Below, piece after piece: positions 44,635 to 55,750 of a stretch of 64,000 nucleotides of DNA (its first letter is position 1; each line of letters opens with the position of its first letter). The translations under genes and the position numbers were made by a program. The notes under the pieces are model-generated. The model saw only the letters and a program-made list of their open reading frames with translations, was not told the DNA's origin and searched no databases. The stretch spans positions 471,501-535,500 of the forward strand of contig NW_020825359.1 in the NCBI RefSeq assembly GCF_003286085.1, given 5' to 3'. The DNA is from Drosophila persimilis. Taxonomy: Eukaryota; Arthropoda; Insecta; Diptera; Drosophilidae.

Positions 44635-47600
44635 ATGAAGCCAGCAACAGCGGGGGCCGCTCGTCGGCAGTTCGCGCGCAGGCGCCGCGAGCAGCAACAG
44701 CAACCACAGCAACAGCAGCAACAGCAGCAGCAGCACCAGCAGCGCAGGACACGCCTGAGTCCCGTATGGAACTCCAACTGGAACAGCGAAAAGCGTGCGC
44801 CGGCGGGAAGGTCCTCCAACATAGCCGTCGTGCGACCCAGCAGGAGCTCCACCCACGCCCCGAAGACCCCCCGCCCAGCCAGAACATGTCTGCATCCCAG
44901 GGGGATGCACTCCTCCAACCCCCACCTGGCGCTGCCGCACGGCAAGGAACAGGCGGATGCCGGCTTTGGGAAGAGCAGGAACCGCATGCCGGTGGCCTTA
45001 TCCCGAACGGTCTTCGGACGGTCCTACACGCCTCCGTCTGCTACCGGCAGCCAGCGGGCCAAAGGGTGGCCGCGGCCGATGATCGGTGTAATCCCTAAGG
45101 CAGCCAAGGCCAATGGTCAAGGATCGCACCTGTGCTCCAGCTCGGACCACGTGACGCTGCCATTGCTATCGTCCCGTGTGCCGGGGAACAAGGCCTTGGC
45201 CGAGTCCCACCAGCAGCTGGAGATGCTGCTCTCCGGGATCGAGCGGGAGAGTTACGTAGCACCTCCCCCGCATCCGCCCGCGTGCGCCCGCCGATCCGGA
45301 GCGGTCCGAGTTCGAAACGGATCGAGGATCTCGAAGGGTGTTCGCCGCCAGTTGGGTAGACACCCGCCAGCGCCGGCCGTATCGCCCATGCTCAGTGCCC
45401 GTTACAAGGAGAATGATTCAGAGGAGGCGGATCATATCCGACACCTGGTACCATTGGCCTGCAATCCGCAGCTGCTGCCGCCGGCCAAGCGGGGAGCGTT
45501 GCTGGAGCTGATATCGCGGGCCGAGCAGCACGACAATGGCATAGTGGAATTGCTGCGGCCTTCCACCGGGAATTCCTCCATGGAGCCCAGGCTGTCGATG
45601 TTCCAGATGCTGTGAGTATTACTTTCGCTCTCTCTTTCTCTCAGCACTATATTAAGGGGTCGGGCAGGGACGGAAACACACGGCAGCAGAGGTAGCGGCA
45701 GCGACGGCGACGGCAAACTGTGAATCCAAAATGATGTCATCGTCGACCGTCAGCTGAGGCGCGAAGAGAGTGCGAGTGAGGCGGCGAGGGAGAGAGGGCC
45801 GGCCGCACTCTGTTCTCCACTCTCCAGTTCGTCAGCTGGCAATGCTGCGCTGACGCCATCGTAGCCGCAGCCCCGCTGCTTTGGAGTTACTCACTCACCT
45901 CTGCCGATGCCAGGCGCTGGCGTTGGCGTTGGCTTTGGCAAAAAAAAGCACTGCTGCTTCTGCTTCTGCTGCTGCTGGAAATACCCTTGCAGAGGGTATC
46001 ATAGTTTAAGCGAATCTCTTCCGATTTTATAGGGTGTACTCCGAGGGCAGCCTCAACCGACGAGTGGATATTTCTCGATTTATTCTTGAAGCCGATCCAT
46101 ATAATAGCAGAGCTACATTTAAGAGTTACAGCATTGTGTTATATATGCCTTTCGGAGGACTTATAGGTCGAAGAGAACTATTTCAGATATCAATAATACC
46201 CTGCCATCCATAGGTGCGTTGATTCCGCCAAGTGTATCAAAAGCTTCGGCCCCGGGAGCTACCATTCCTCTGTTGTTTTGGTTTTGTTTTCCCTTTTCTT
46301 GCTCTTCGTTTTTGTTTGTCGCCCTTTTTGGCGGCGATTAGAAATATTTACTACCAATTGGGGGCTCTCTCTCTAACCGGCACTCTATCTCTCCCCGCTC
46401 CCCCTTTCTGGCAACTGCAGGTTAGGGTTGTCCGGACAGCTGACATGCCCTGCCTCGAGGCTTAGGCCACTATCTAACTGTTGCCGGCTAGGCGGCGGCG
46501 GCGCTGACTAACAGGTTCAGGGTCGCTTCTGCGTGCATGCCCCATATGGGGGACGGAGCTTAGGTCATCGCCGGGTTCGCTGAGGCCGAACCCAAACGCT
46601 GTGGCGTGCCCTGCCTGCAACTGTTCCTCTTGTTTCTGTACTTTTTGCAGTTTGGTCTTTTCGCTGATACGAAGAACTTTCGTAATCAAATACTACGATC
46701 GTCGTGTGCTAATCGACAACTGTTTTCAATTGGAATTTGCATTATACATACGAGTATAAATACATACATATGTACCAATGTATGGATATTGTACCTGTAT
46801 ATACCACCGTTCTACGCATATAGGGGACGCATATATTTTTTTTGCCAGTTTTTGTTGTGCTTTTGCCACAACCAAACAACCCAACTTATTGGAGTTTCTA
46901 AAAAGGAAGGAGAAACGTCTACATTTTCATATATGTACATATATGTTAGGGAGTATCTGAAGCAGTGTCTGTCGGAAATACTGGGAAATAGGGCTCAAAG
47001 AAGACTGATCTAAGTTTCTTCAAAAATTTGGCAGCAGCAACAGAGTGAAACAAAAATGCCAACATCATTTTGATATCAACACGTCAAAATGTCTTCCGAT
47101 AAAATTTGATACTTTTCATTAAGCTTGGGTAATAAATAATATAATACCACTTGCTTATTAATATTATCAATTATCAATTTTCCATAAAAATGGTATTGCG
47201 ATATGCTAGAAAACTACATGTATGTCTCATTGAAATTTGCCCACTTGCACGAATCACTTTTTTTGTATAATAAGAGAAAAGTATCTAACTTTTCCCAGTC
47301 TAGTGCTTAACATCAATATCTTTTCAAAATCAAGTGCTTCTTAGATAAATGCCATGCTTAATCTACAACTCCTTATACCAAGCAATCGAAAGGGTAAAAG
47401 GGGTATATTAGATTCGTGTAGAAGAAAGCGATTTAGACCCCATAAAGTATGTATATATGTTCTTGATCAGCGTCAATAGTTGAGTAGATATAGCCATGTC
47501 TGTCTGTCCGTCCTGAAGACCGCCTCAGAACTCAGAGACTGTAATTGAACAGTCCTGCGGTTTCGCTTTGTATAAAATGTATTTAAAGCTTATTCCACGC

Positions 47601-50600
47601 CCCCTTGTGGCCCTTTAAAAATGCTATCCAACATATTAAACATGTCAGAATCATTAAGAGTAAACATTTTTATTGAACAGTAGAAACACGTTACGATCGG
47701 TTTATTATTATATGACTCCATTGCGCCGAATACTCTGTCTCTTCCCATCTCACGCAAAGAGTAGCTAATGAGTAAAGGGTAGTTTTTCATTTATGAAGCG
47801 CACCTTTCGCTCTCTCTTTAACTCTCTTTACCGCTAGCTCTTTCCTAATATGATCGAGCGGCAAAGGCCGCGGCTCTACTTTTATAAACTCTACTCAGTC
47901 GGTATACGAGCTCGTATACATAGATACTTACATTATGATTTATGTAATTTATACAATATATTTTATATGTCGTTGGGCATCGGTGACCTTTAGTTTTGAA
48001 TATCTTTGAACATAAATCAGTCAAATTTGATCAAAATCTGATTGGCTTCGACTACGTCTGTTCAATAAATTCGAAGCTTATATAATCCATTAATCCTTGT
48101 ACACCTTTGACAGTAGAACTCGCAGTAAAATGTCATATGGGAATCAGACTCACCTTAACCCTTCCTCCGTCTCTGGCTCTGGCTTTGGCTGTGCCCTTTC
48201 GATAACCTATAAATCGGCAAGCTCTGCGATACCCCCTCCTCCCGCTAAGCACCACTTCCTCGCACTCAGTTTTGGATGACTTTACTTCGTCATTTGTGGG
48301 TTCTTTTCTTTTATTTTCGTTTCTTTTTTTTAGACACGTTTTTTGTTGCTGATGCGCTTTATTTGTTTGATCAATAAATTTTAGCGCTGCCATTTAGCGG
48401 GCTGCGAACGAACCGCCGCTGCCCCGCAAGCCCTCTTGCCATATCTCTCTCTCTCTATCCATATCTATATACATCCCACTCTGTGCCTCTAGAGGTTGCC
48501 TCATCACGGCTTTTTCGGCGGTGTTTATTAATTAATTCTTCTACGGCTTTTGGCTTCTCCATTTCCCAATTTGATTGTGTCATATTATTTACGTTCCCTA
48601 TCACTGCGATTGGAGGGGTCGGATAAGGGTGGAGAAGGAGTGTAGTTGCGAACAGAGTCGAGAACAGAACAGGCACAACCTTAACCTCAGTGACCCAGAC
48701 CCCAACCGCAGCCCCCAGGCAGCTTAATACATAAGAAATGAATGAATGAATCGCGTTATCATACACTTTCTGGCAGAAGTGTCTCATAAGCTAACCCATG
48801 AAGGTTGCGACGGTGCAGAGGGTAGGATATAGACATAAATTTTGATATATTCTATTCTACTTTGATATATTCGAATCACTATTTGAATTGTAAAACCACA
48901 TTTAAGTGTTATTAGAATTTAGAAAAATTCATTGCACATATAATCTATAATCTATCTATATAATCTATATACTCGTATATACATACATCTACCTATATTT
49001 ATTTTAGATTGATCAAAGATAGGGAAATTGAATTCCTTCGATTTTTTTTACCGATAATGCAAATATCAAGGGTAGCCAATAAAACTGTTTGAAAACACCA
49101 TTAAGGTGCTCTAACGTATTAAGAATTTTCATATGAAATTTTTTAATTAATTTTATTTTATAATGGCAAAAAATTGTGATTTTTTTCCATAGTCTCTGGT
49201 GCCTCTAGGTCTACTCTCTGAAATCCGGATGACGAAGAGCTTAGACATATTTGGTTTGTCCCCTGTCCGGGGTATTCAAAATAGCTGATGACTCTTTCCC
49301 ACGATTTGTTACCATTTTCCTATTTCTGGCATTGGCCTTGGGGCTTCTGCTTTCCCCGCTATCATGGTAGGGGATGAGACGAAGTTCTGGGGGGCTGTGC
49401 GTGGGCCGCGTGTGCAATTCTCTGGGGGGCAAGAAAGGTTGCGTGTCGGCAGTCCATATGAAACTTAACAGGAACTGGAATCCCAGGCTGATGCAATTAC
49501 TCAACTCTATAAATGTATCTACCCCTTCTGTGTCTCCGTCTCCACCTGCTAGACCCCTAAGCCTGAACGAGTCGCCGTATAGCGAAAAGATCTATACAGG
49601 AGGCAGCCAGGAGCAGCCTCAGCAGCTTCGAACCGAGGATGAGCGCCTAAAGGTGGCAAAGATCCTCCGCAGTCCCAATGGACAGATGCTCCTATCGCGC
49701 ACCTTGGAGGAGGAGCTCAAGGACGAGAGGATGGTGCTAAACTACATGGAGGCGGAACTCAAGCGGCGGCAGCAGCCAGAAGCTCCTGATCCGGAGCCGC
49801 TCAACGAGCGCCAGCAGCAGGCCATGCGGGAGCGGGCCGAGCTGGACCAGCATAAGCAGCTGGTGAGCGAATGCCGGGAGAGACGGCGCCAGTCCCATCT
49901 CAAGAAGGAGCTGGCCGGAAACCTCAAGAAGCAGCGGCAAGAGAAAGCCGCTCCCCGCAGGAAGTTGCCCAAAGTGGTTCCTGAAAGCGACTATGAAGAA
50001 GAGGACGTTCCGCTCTGGTCCGTTCCTCATAGGGATAGTCAAGCGTCACTCAGCGTCCAACGAGCCATGGCCGAGGCAGATGTTGACCCCCTGAATGAGC
50101 TCCTCGAACGTCGGAATGAATTTCAGCCACATTCTCAAGCTATGATCTTTCCTGAGAGCGAGGATGAAGAAAAGGATGCTCCGTCGCCATCCATTCTCCG
50201 GAGGAGCAATCAACCCTCACACTCACACTCACCCCAGCGATCCGAAGCCAACGCAGATGTCGACGACCTGAATGAGCTGCTCGAGCGGCGGCATCAGTTC
50301 CAGGTACATTCCCAAGCCATGGTTGTTCCTGAAAGCGAGTATGAAGAAGAGGACGTTCTGCCCTGGTCCGTTCCGGATAGCGATAGTCAATCCTCACCCA
50401 CTGTCCAACGATCCGTGGCCTCGGTAGATGCTGACCTCCTGAATGAGCTCTTCGAAGAGCGGAATCAATTTCAGATACATTCTCAAGCCGTGGTCTTTCC
50501 TGAGAGCGAAGATGAAAGTAACGACACTTCCCCCTCATACATTCTCCGGGGGCTCCAGCGATCCGTTGCCAAGTCAGATATTGACCCCCTGAACGAGCTC

Positions 50601-50873
50601 CACAAATGGCGGTATCAGTTCCAGTTGAATTCTCTGGCCTGTTGCCTCTACAAAAATCGTCGAAGCTCAACACCCTGGGTGAACATTGCAAGGTATGATA
50701 TCTGGGATTACTTCTACCTCAATCTACCTCTCTATTCGAACTGCCTTTTGGTTTCTCTTTCCAGTGTGGCCACGAAATGTAGCTTGGAGTTGTTGGACGA
50801 TGTGCTGGCCGCATTGAATCGCCGTGGGTCCAGCGACAGAGACGATTCTGAGGACAGCGAAATGTCCGTATAG
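44635..50873 (+). CDS. PolyQ protein with four alternating ~57-residue repeats (three-exon model)
   Basis: I do not recognise this gene. My model joins 44635-45611, 49553-50692 and 50765-50873 into 741 residues. Exon 1 encodes a basic, Arg/Gln-rich N-terminus with a Gln run (about residues 22-38, one His), then Pro/Ser-rich sequence, and ends ATG CT before a strong GTGAGTATT donor in phase 2. The acceptor ending CACCTGCTAG at 49552 fits that phase and reads on as PLSLNESPYSEKIYTGG. Exon 2 has a charged helical stretch (ERLKVAKILR to ELKRRQQ), a basic region, then four tandem repeats at 49974-50639. The last intron is 72 bp, a multiple of three with no stop, so it could be read through; its GTATGA and TTTCTCTTTCCAG ends support splicing. 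Alternatives: exon 1 splices to 46421, or the downstream part is a separate gene starting at the ATG at 49374 or 49458. Confidence 0.6.
45982..46215. repeat. Possible dispersed repeat remnant
   Basis: Starts with the imperfect palindrome ATACCCTTGCAGAGGGTAT, and a related ATACCCTGCC occurs at about 46196-46205. Such TGCAGAGGGTAT motifs are common in Drosophila dispersed non-coding repeats. The family is not identified. Confidence 0.4.
47395..47520 (+). repeat. Possible dispersed repeat remnant
   Basis: Contains ATGTTCTTGATCAGCGTCAA and AGCCATGTCTGTCTGTCCGT, a pairing that recurs in many Drosophila transposon-derived and intergenic sequences. The element boundaries and family cannot be given from this window alone. 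Confidence 0.45.
49974..50639 (+). repeat. Four tandem protein-coding repeats (A-B-A-B)
   Basis: Units are 49974-50141 (56 codons), 50142-50318 (59), 50319-50489 (57) and 50490-50639 (50). Each starts (V/M)(V/I)(V/F)PES(D/E) followed by acidic residues and ends LNEL..(R/W)..(E/Q)FQ..S.A. Units 1 and 3 share DV..WSVP..DSQ; units 2 and 4 share a ...SP..ILR block, so the array looks like a duplicated two-unit block. Confidence 0.9.
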
Positions 50874-52106
50874 AGAAATCTGCCACTGATTGTTGTCTCC
50901 CAACATTTTCCAAACAATGGACCCCCCGATTATACACCAAAGTATGAGCAAATCCTGAGCTCTCGTTGGGACTAATCTTAGCATTAGTTGCAAGTAAATT
51001 GAAAGTGATTCGAAATTCAGATTCACCCAAAATAACAATCGTGTATCTTCAAATTTGGTTCTTGAAATGTAATTAAATTCCCTAAAGGTTCCAAATACTA
51101 GATACTCGGATTCTTCTTCTTTGATTCCATTTTCGCGTAAAGCCTAAAAGCAGGCAACACTTTTTTGAGCTCTCCGAAGTACGGAAGCATTGATTTAGGG
51201 AAGTTGGATCAAACGTATCCAACGATTTTTGTCAACCTTAAACTGGTTTAACTCGACTTGTCCTGAGATCCTGAGTTTTCAAAATCGAAATTTCGATTGC
51301 AGCCGACTACGAGCTTCATACAACAAAGAATTAATTACGAATTTATGGAGCCCTCTAGTCCGTCACAAAAAGTGGTATCAAGTCAGCGTTTTGTTGTTTT
51401 TCGGCTGCTGCATAGTGTTATCTGCAAACTCAGTTCGTAGACCAGCTCCATTGATTGTGGGGGTACATAAATAGGACATGTTTTATGGTATGCTTATCAA
51501 GTCTCTAAATACTTTCATTTAAAGTACTTTGAAAAGTCATTCTCGCTTTAATAGTTCTCAAGAAGCACGTATCAAATTAAATTCATCAATCTATACAGGG
51601 GGCTATGGGGTGTGCATGCGGAATGCGCTTAGCAACTAACTATGCTTAGTTTACGCCCTAGACTAAATTATCCAATAGGTTCGTACTTAAACCAAATTAC
51701 TCTGAGCGGGAAAAACATTGCGTTTTCCCGTTGTTACGAGTACAGTAAGTGGACTCAAGGCTGGTCGCTTGAAGAGTGTACATACGTACGTATGTGAGTT
51801 TGGATGTGGGAGGGGGGTCTCTGGAGGTGATGTCAACAGTGGCTAGTCAATGTTAAGTCTAATCCTTCGTAGTTAAAACTAGTTAGCTTACACTCTAGTC
51901 TAGATCTAAGCCGATTCTCTGTGTAAGTGTTTGTGTGTGTGTTCGTGTGTGTGTGTGTGTGTGTGTGGTTGTGTGGTTGTGAGTGTGTCTCTGGCAATGT
52001 GCGGGAGTATAAAAAAAGTACAATAAATAGTTGTTTTTTGTTGGAGCTAGGGAATTGTACAAAGTCATCCACAGTCGCTGGGTGCCTGGGGATGATCGAA
52101 TGGATT
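50874..52106. other. Intergenic between convergent polyQ gene and M13-like gene
   Basis: Includes a GT repeat at about 51931-51967. An open frame at 51229-51474 begins with TTG, not ATG, and has no family resemblance, so I do not call it. The left end is presumably 3' untranslated sequence. Confidence 0.5.
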
Positions 52107-54359
52107 TCAGAGCAGGTTCGAACAGCTCGGCTCTGACACGGCGCAATTGGTGGATCGCGGCAGGAACTGTATGTGCTGCCAGGTGGCATTGAATCTGGAA
52201 GACAAAGCAAACGGCTCATAAGCGACTAGGAAAGAGAGAAAGGAGAGAATAGAGGCGTTCGTCACGTACAGATATCTTTCGGCCAGCTGGCTTTCCACAT
52301 GCGGTTTTATCCTGGCATAGTCCTTGTCTGCTATGGTTGTGCTGCAATGCTGCTGCATGTAGGCCAGAGTGAAGAGCTCGTTCTCATTGAACGACCGCAG
52401 ACCGGGCACTCTCAGACGCCGTGTCAGCCCCAGGGCCTCGTAGGTGTTCACCTGATCGATGCCCGACCCCTGGATGGCGCTGCCCGCATCGATGGCCGTC
52501 ACGAAGCTGCTGAGGGCCCTCGCTGCCGTCCTGGCCGCACTCAAGGTCACATGGAAGCTCTTGAGGGCAGTGCTGGACAGCTCGTTGAGCTCATGGGTGA
52601 GGCGCGGCGGCTGTCCGGCGGCCAGGCAATTGACATCCGGCTGAGCGTAGTGGATCTCGGGCACAGCGTCGCTCAGGTCCGAGCTCTGCGCATTAAACTG
52701 CAGCAGGAATGTGGAGAAGTTCTCAATCAAAGCCTCCAAAATGTCCGTCCCGATGCGGGCAAAATTGACAGAACTGCAGGAAAAAGAAAGGGACAGAGAG
52801 AGACACCATGAGAACGAGCTGCATAGAGGAGGTAGAGGCGGATGTGAAGGTGGAGGCACACTTACACTGGATAGCGATAGTCGTAGTAGCTGGAGCTGAT
52901 CAGAACCCTCGACACCAGCAGCATGTTCAACTTGTTCGAGTAGGCAATGGCCTGCGGATTGTTCCTTGTGTACATCTCGGAAACAATGCTGCACGCGGGG
53001 AGAGAGATCGAGGAGAAAGTGTTAGAAAGTTAGAAAGCCCCTGCTCCGCTCCAGTTATGAAACACATACACATCCAGCATGCCAAGCGGCTTCAGTTTCT
53101 TCTCGAGGCGCGTGCGCCGGAACGTCCAGATGGACTCCAGATGCTCCACAAAGTACAGGTTGTTCAGCATCAGGTCGTTGTAGTAGTCCTTGAGGTAGTT
53201 GGGCTGGTCCAGCACCTCGCCGGGTATCCCAAACTGTAGCCGCATCTCGTCCAGCTTCTTCTTGAGGAACTGCCTCGCGGCGCTCTCCAGCCAGCTGGCC
53301 TGCTCCAGCGAGTCCTTCAGCTGGTTGCGCAGGCTGTAGAACATCAGGCGCAAGTACTCCTCGTTGGCGTGCGTTTTGTTCAGGCTTGAGGCCTGTGGGG
53401 TGGATGTCCTTTCGAACTGCTGCTGGGCCGGCTGCTGCTGCAGTGCTTCCACAGCAAAGGGCAACCAGTCACGCACCACCCGGCTGCAGATGAGCCACCG
53501 GGGATAGCTGGCCGTCCGCCCGTAGATGGCATGGTCAAAGTGCTCCGCCAGCGTGCGATACTCCTTGGACAGATGTGGCAGCATTTGTCGGGCCAGCGAC
53601 CAAATGATAAAGTTGTTGATGGGTCTGCCAGAATACAGATTCGTCTCAATTCTCGAAGACTTTCCCCCACCCCCCAAAAAACTCACTTTTTATCCGAGGT
53701 AGAGAGCAGTTCGGAGAGGGAATGCAAGACCTCTACATCTCGCACCAAGACCTCAGTGTCTTCGGTGATTTTGGTATTCGGAAAAATGGCCTGAAGCGAC
53801 TCGAAAATTGGTAGCTGAAAGGGGTACACAGGAATAGCTGCGGATTAGCAAGGAGTGGCATCAATCGAAGGAGGATGAGCTTACAGACGGAGCCTTGGTC
53901 TTCAGATCAGCCAGACGCATCAGTCTGTTCAACTGGCGATCCCCACCAGCCTTGGCGTCCTCAATATGATTGACAATCCGGCGCTCGTAGTGGAAAATAT
54001 CATCGGCAAACAGATCCGCCTCGCGGGAAACAATCCCTATGAAACATTAAACATTAAGAAACGGTTTACAGAAGTTTTAGCCAATTAAATCTCACCCATA
54101 TTGATGGCAAAGTCCCTGAGAAGCAGCTTGTAGCCTTTGACGACTTCCTCATCGGCATCGGGGCCATAGAAATACTTGTCCGGCAATCCAATCTGACCCT
54201 CGTCGATCGCAATCACATAATCATGGGGATTGCTATAGCCATTCTCCACACTGATGCGATAGTACGGGAAGATGCCGTACTTTGCCTGGAGATGCACCAG
54301 GGCCCGCTTGTGCTCCCAGTACTGCAAGCGATTCGAGTCCCGAAATAGCTGCCAGCCAT
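52107..54359 (-). CDS. M13 neprilysin-like protein lacking the zinc site; 5' end not found
   Basis: A neprilysin-family ectodomain. Minus-strand exons are 54359-54096, 54036-53885, 53814-53687, 53624-53070, 52988-52866, 52773-52270 and 52194-52107. All junction phases agree, giving about 604 residues from [12 protein letters not shown] to SCSNLL. Family landmarks are clear: [11 protein letters not shown] (PSREYYF region), [14 protein letters not shown], and the C-terminal Cys pair. Where active M13 enzymes have GHEITHGFD, this one reads GTDILEALI, so the HExxH zinc ligands and catalytic Glu are gone. The GENxAD motif with the third ligand is also not recognisable (ELSSTALKS region). It should be catalytically dead. 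Roughly the first 100-150 residues (cytoplasmic tail, membrane anchor or signal, CxxFYxYxCG motif) are missing: the first exon found starts in phase 1, so at least one further exon lies upstream. Drosophila has many such Nepl genes. Confidence 0.88.
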
Positions 54360-55638
54360 CTGTATGGGTAGAGGGGTGGGGAGTTGAGAAAGGGAAGAGT
54401 ATCAATTAGTGTCATGCGCCCAGTTCGGGTTAGTCGGGTCAATTAGTTAGTAGCGGTGCTGCTACTATTATATGTGTGGATGGAAACACCCGGGACACGG
54501 CGCTACGCTAATCGAAAATTCCCAAAACCCAACCAAACATGAAATTCACCAATAGAAAAGAGTTAGTTGCATATACTATGTATGTACATGTATGTCTGTA
54601 TGATATATTGTATATTTTATAGCATATATATATATGTATATACATATATACATATGTAGTATGTGTGAACCGATATCTGTATCGGTTTATGGCTATTAAA
54701 AGCGCTAAAATGTTTGGCTGCTTGAAAATTTCAGGGCGCTCAGTCCCGTCTTCTCTTGCAGTCATAAAATATAAAAAAAAATAAATAATAATAAAACAAT
54801 ACAAGTGGTAAAATTTTCCAGGTGAAACGCTACCTAGGAAATACTCTCTAGTAGTATATATATTCCAGATCTTTTCGGAAAGAAGTTGTGAGGAGTGTCC
54901 ATCCATGAAAGGATTCAAGCAGAAAAAGTCCCAGTGGAATGCTTTTATTCTTCACAAACAATATTCTTAAAGATAGATATATAGAATCGCCAACACTCTT
55001 CATATCAGGCATGTTTCCAACTTATCGAAACACGAAACTGATAAAAAGGCAGACTGTTGCAAAAGATATTCCCCAGATTCAAGACACACAACGGTAAATA
55101 TTATAGCACTCTATTCAATTCTAAAATATCCAACAGTTTGATATAGTATCTGTCATTTATTTTGCACTCATCAAGAACCCTGAGCAGCCCCTAATCGTAT
55201 CTATAAAATATGTAGATATCATTTGTATCTTGGCTACCGGATTCCTCGCTGCTTCGCTTCCTCACAAGTTTCATCATCCAGCTGATGACATCGCAGCGCC
55301 GTCAGACCCGTCAAAGACATAGAAATTGATTGTGTCTTGGTCTGCTGTCTGTTTACATCAGCAATTAGCACTTCGGGACGATCGATCGATCGATCCATCG
55401 ACTTTGTGGGGGAACAAAAAAACCCAGAAAACAAGAAAACTGAAGAAGCTAGCGGTGCCAGCGCTGCCTGCGGTGCTAGCCGGATTTGTAGTTATATTGA
55501 TTATATTGATGCTTGGATTTGGGCATTTTTGAGGCTGGACTTGGCGGCTGGTGATCGCTGGGTGTTATAGTTTTTTAACGATTTATTGCAAACCACTTTA
55601 ATTAACTTCAATTAAAGGCCCCGTTGGCCCCCGGCTGG
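54360..55638. other. Region upstream of M13-like exons, no coding exon seen
   Basis: Searched on the minus strand for the missing M13 N-terminal exons, without success. It has a TATA-type microsatellite at about 54625-54660 and an ATCGATCG repeat at about 55380-55395. Frames are short and low-complexity. Confidence 0.5.
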
Positions 55639-55646
55639 TATAAAAG
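55639..55646 (+). promoter_or_regulatory. TATA box of first Tweedle gene
   Basis: TATAAAAG at 55639-55646, about 105-112 bp before the start codon. A probable transcription start lies near ATCAATCC at about 55671. Confidence 0.7.
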
Positions 55647-55750
55647 GTGACAGTTTGATACGGAGAACGCATCAATCCAGTGCAACAGCTCCAGAGCAAC
55701 AGTTGTCCGTGTTGTCTCCCATCTCTCACTCCCATCCTCCAGTCGAAAGT

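Larger units (their letters stand above)
45612..49552. other. Putative 3.9-kb intron with dispersed-repeat remnants
   Basis: Between the two main exons of the polyQ model. Contains ATACCCTTGCAGAGGGTAT at about 45982-46000, a segment near 47457-47513 (TTCTTGATCAGCGTCAATAG then TAGCCATGTCTGTCTGTCC) that I know as a motif recurring in Drosophila dispersed repeats, and an 18-bp palindrome at 47902-47919. A short open stretch 46421-46511 follows a good acceptor. No other gene is recognised. Confidence 0.45.

Noticed and set aside
44463..45098. 211-codon frame overlapping exon 1 of the polyQ gene
   Set aside because: An alternate frame of the CAG/GAATCGAA-rich region; it lacks the splice-consistent ending that the 44635 frame has.
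51229..51474. 81-codon frame downstream of the repeat gene
   Set aside because: It begins with TTG, not ATG, and is AT-rich without any family signal.
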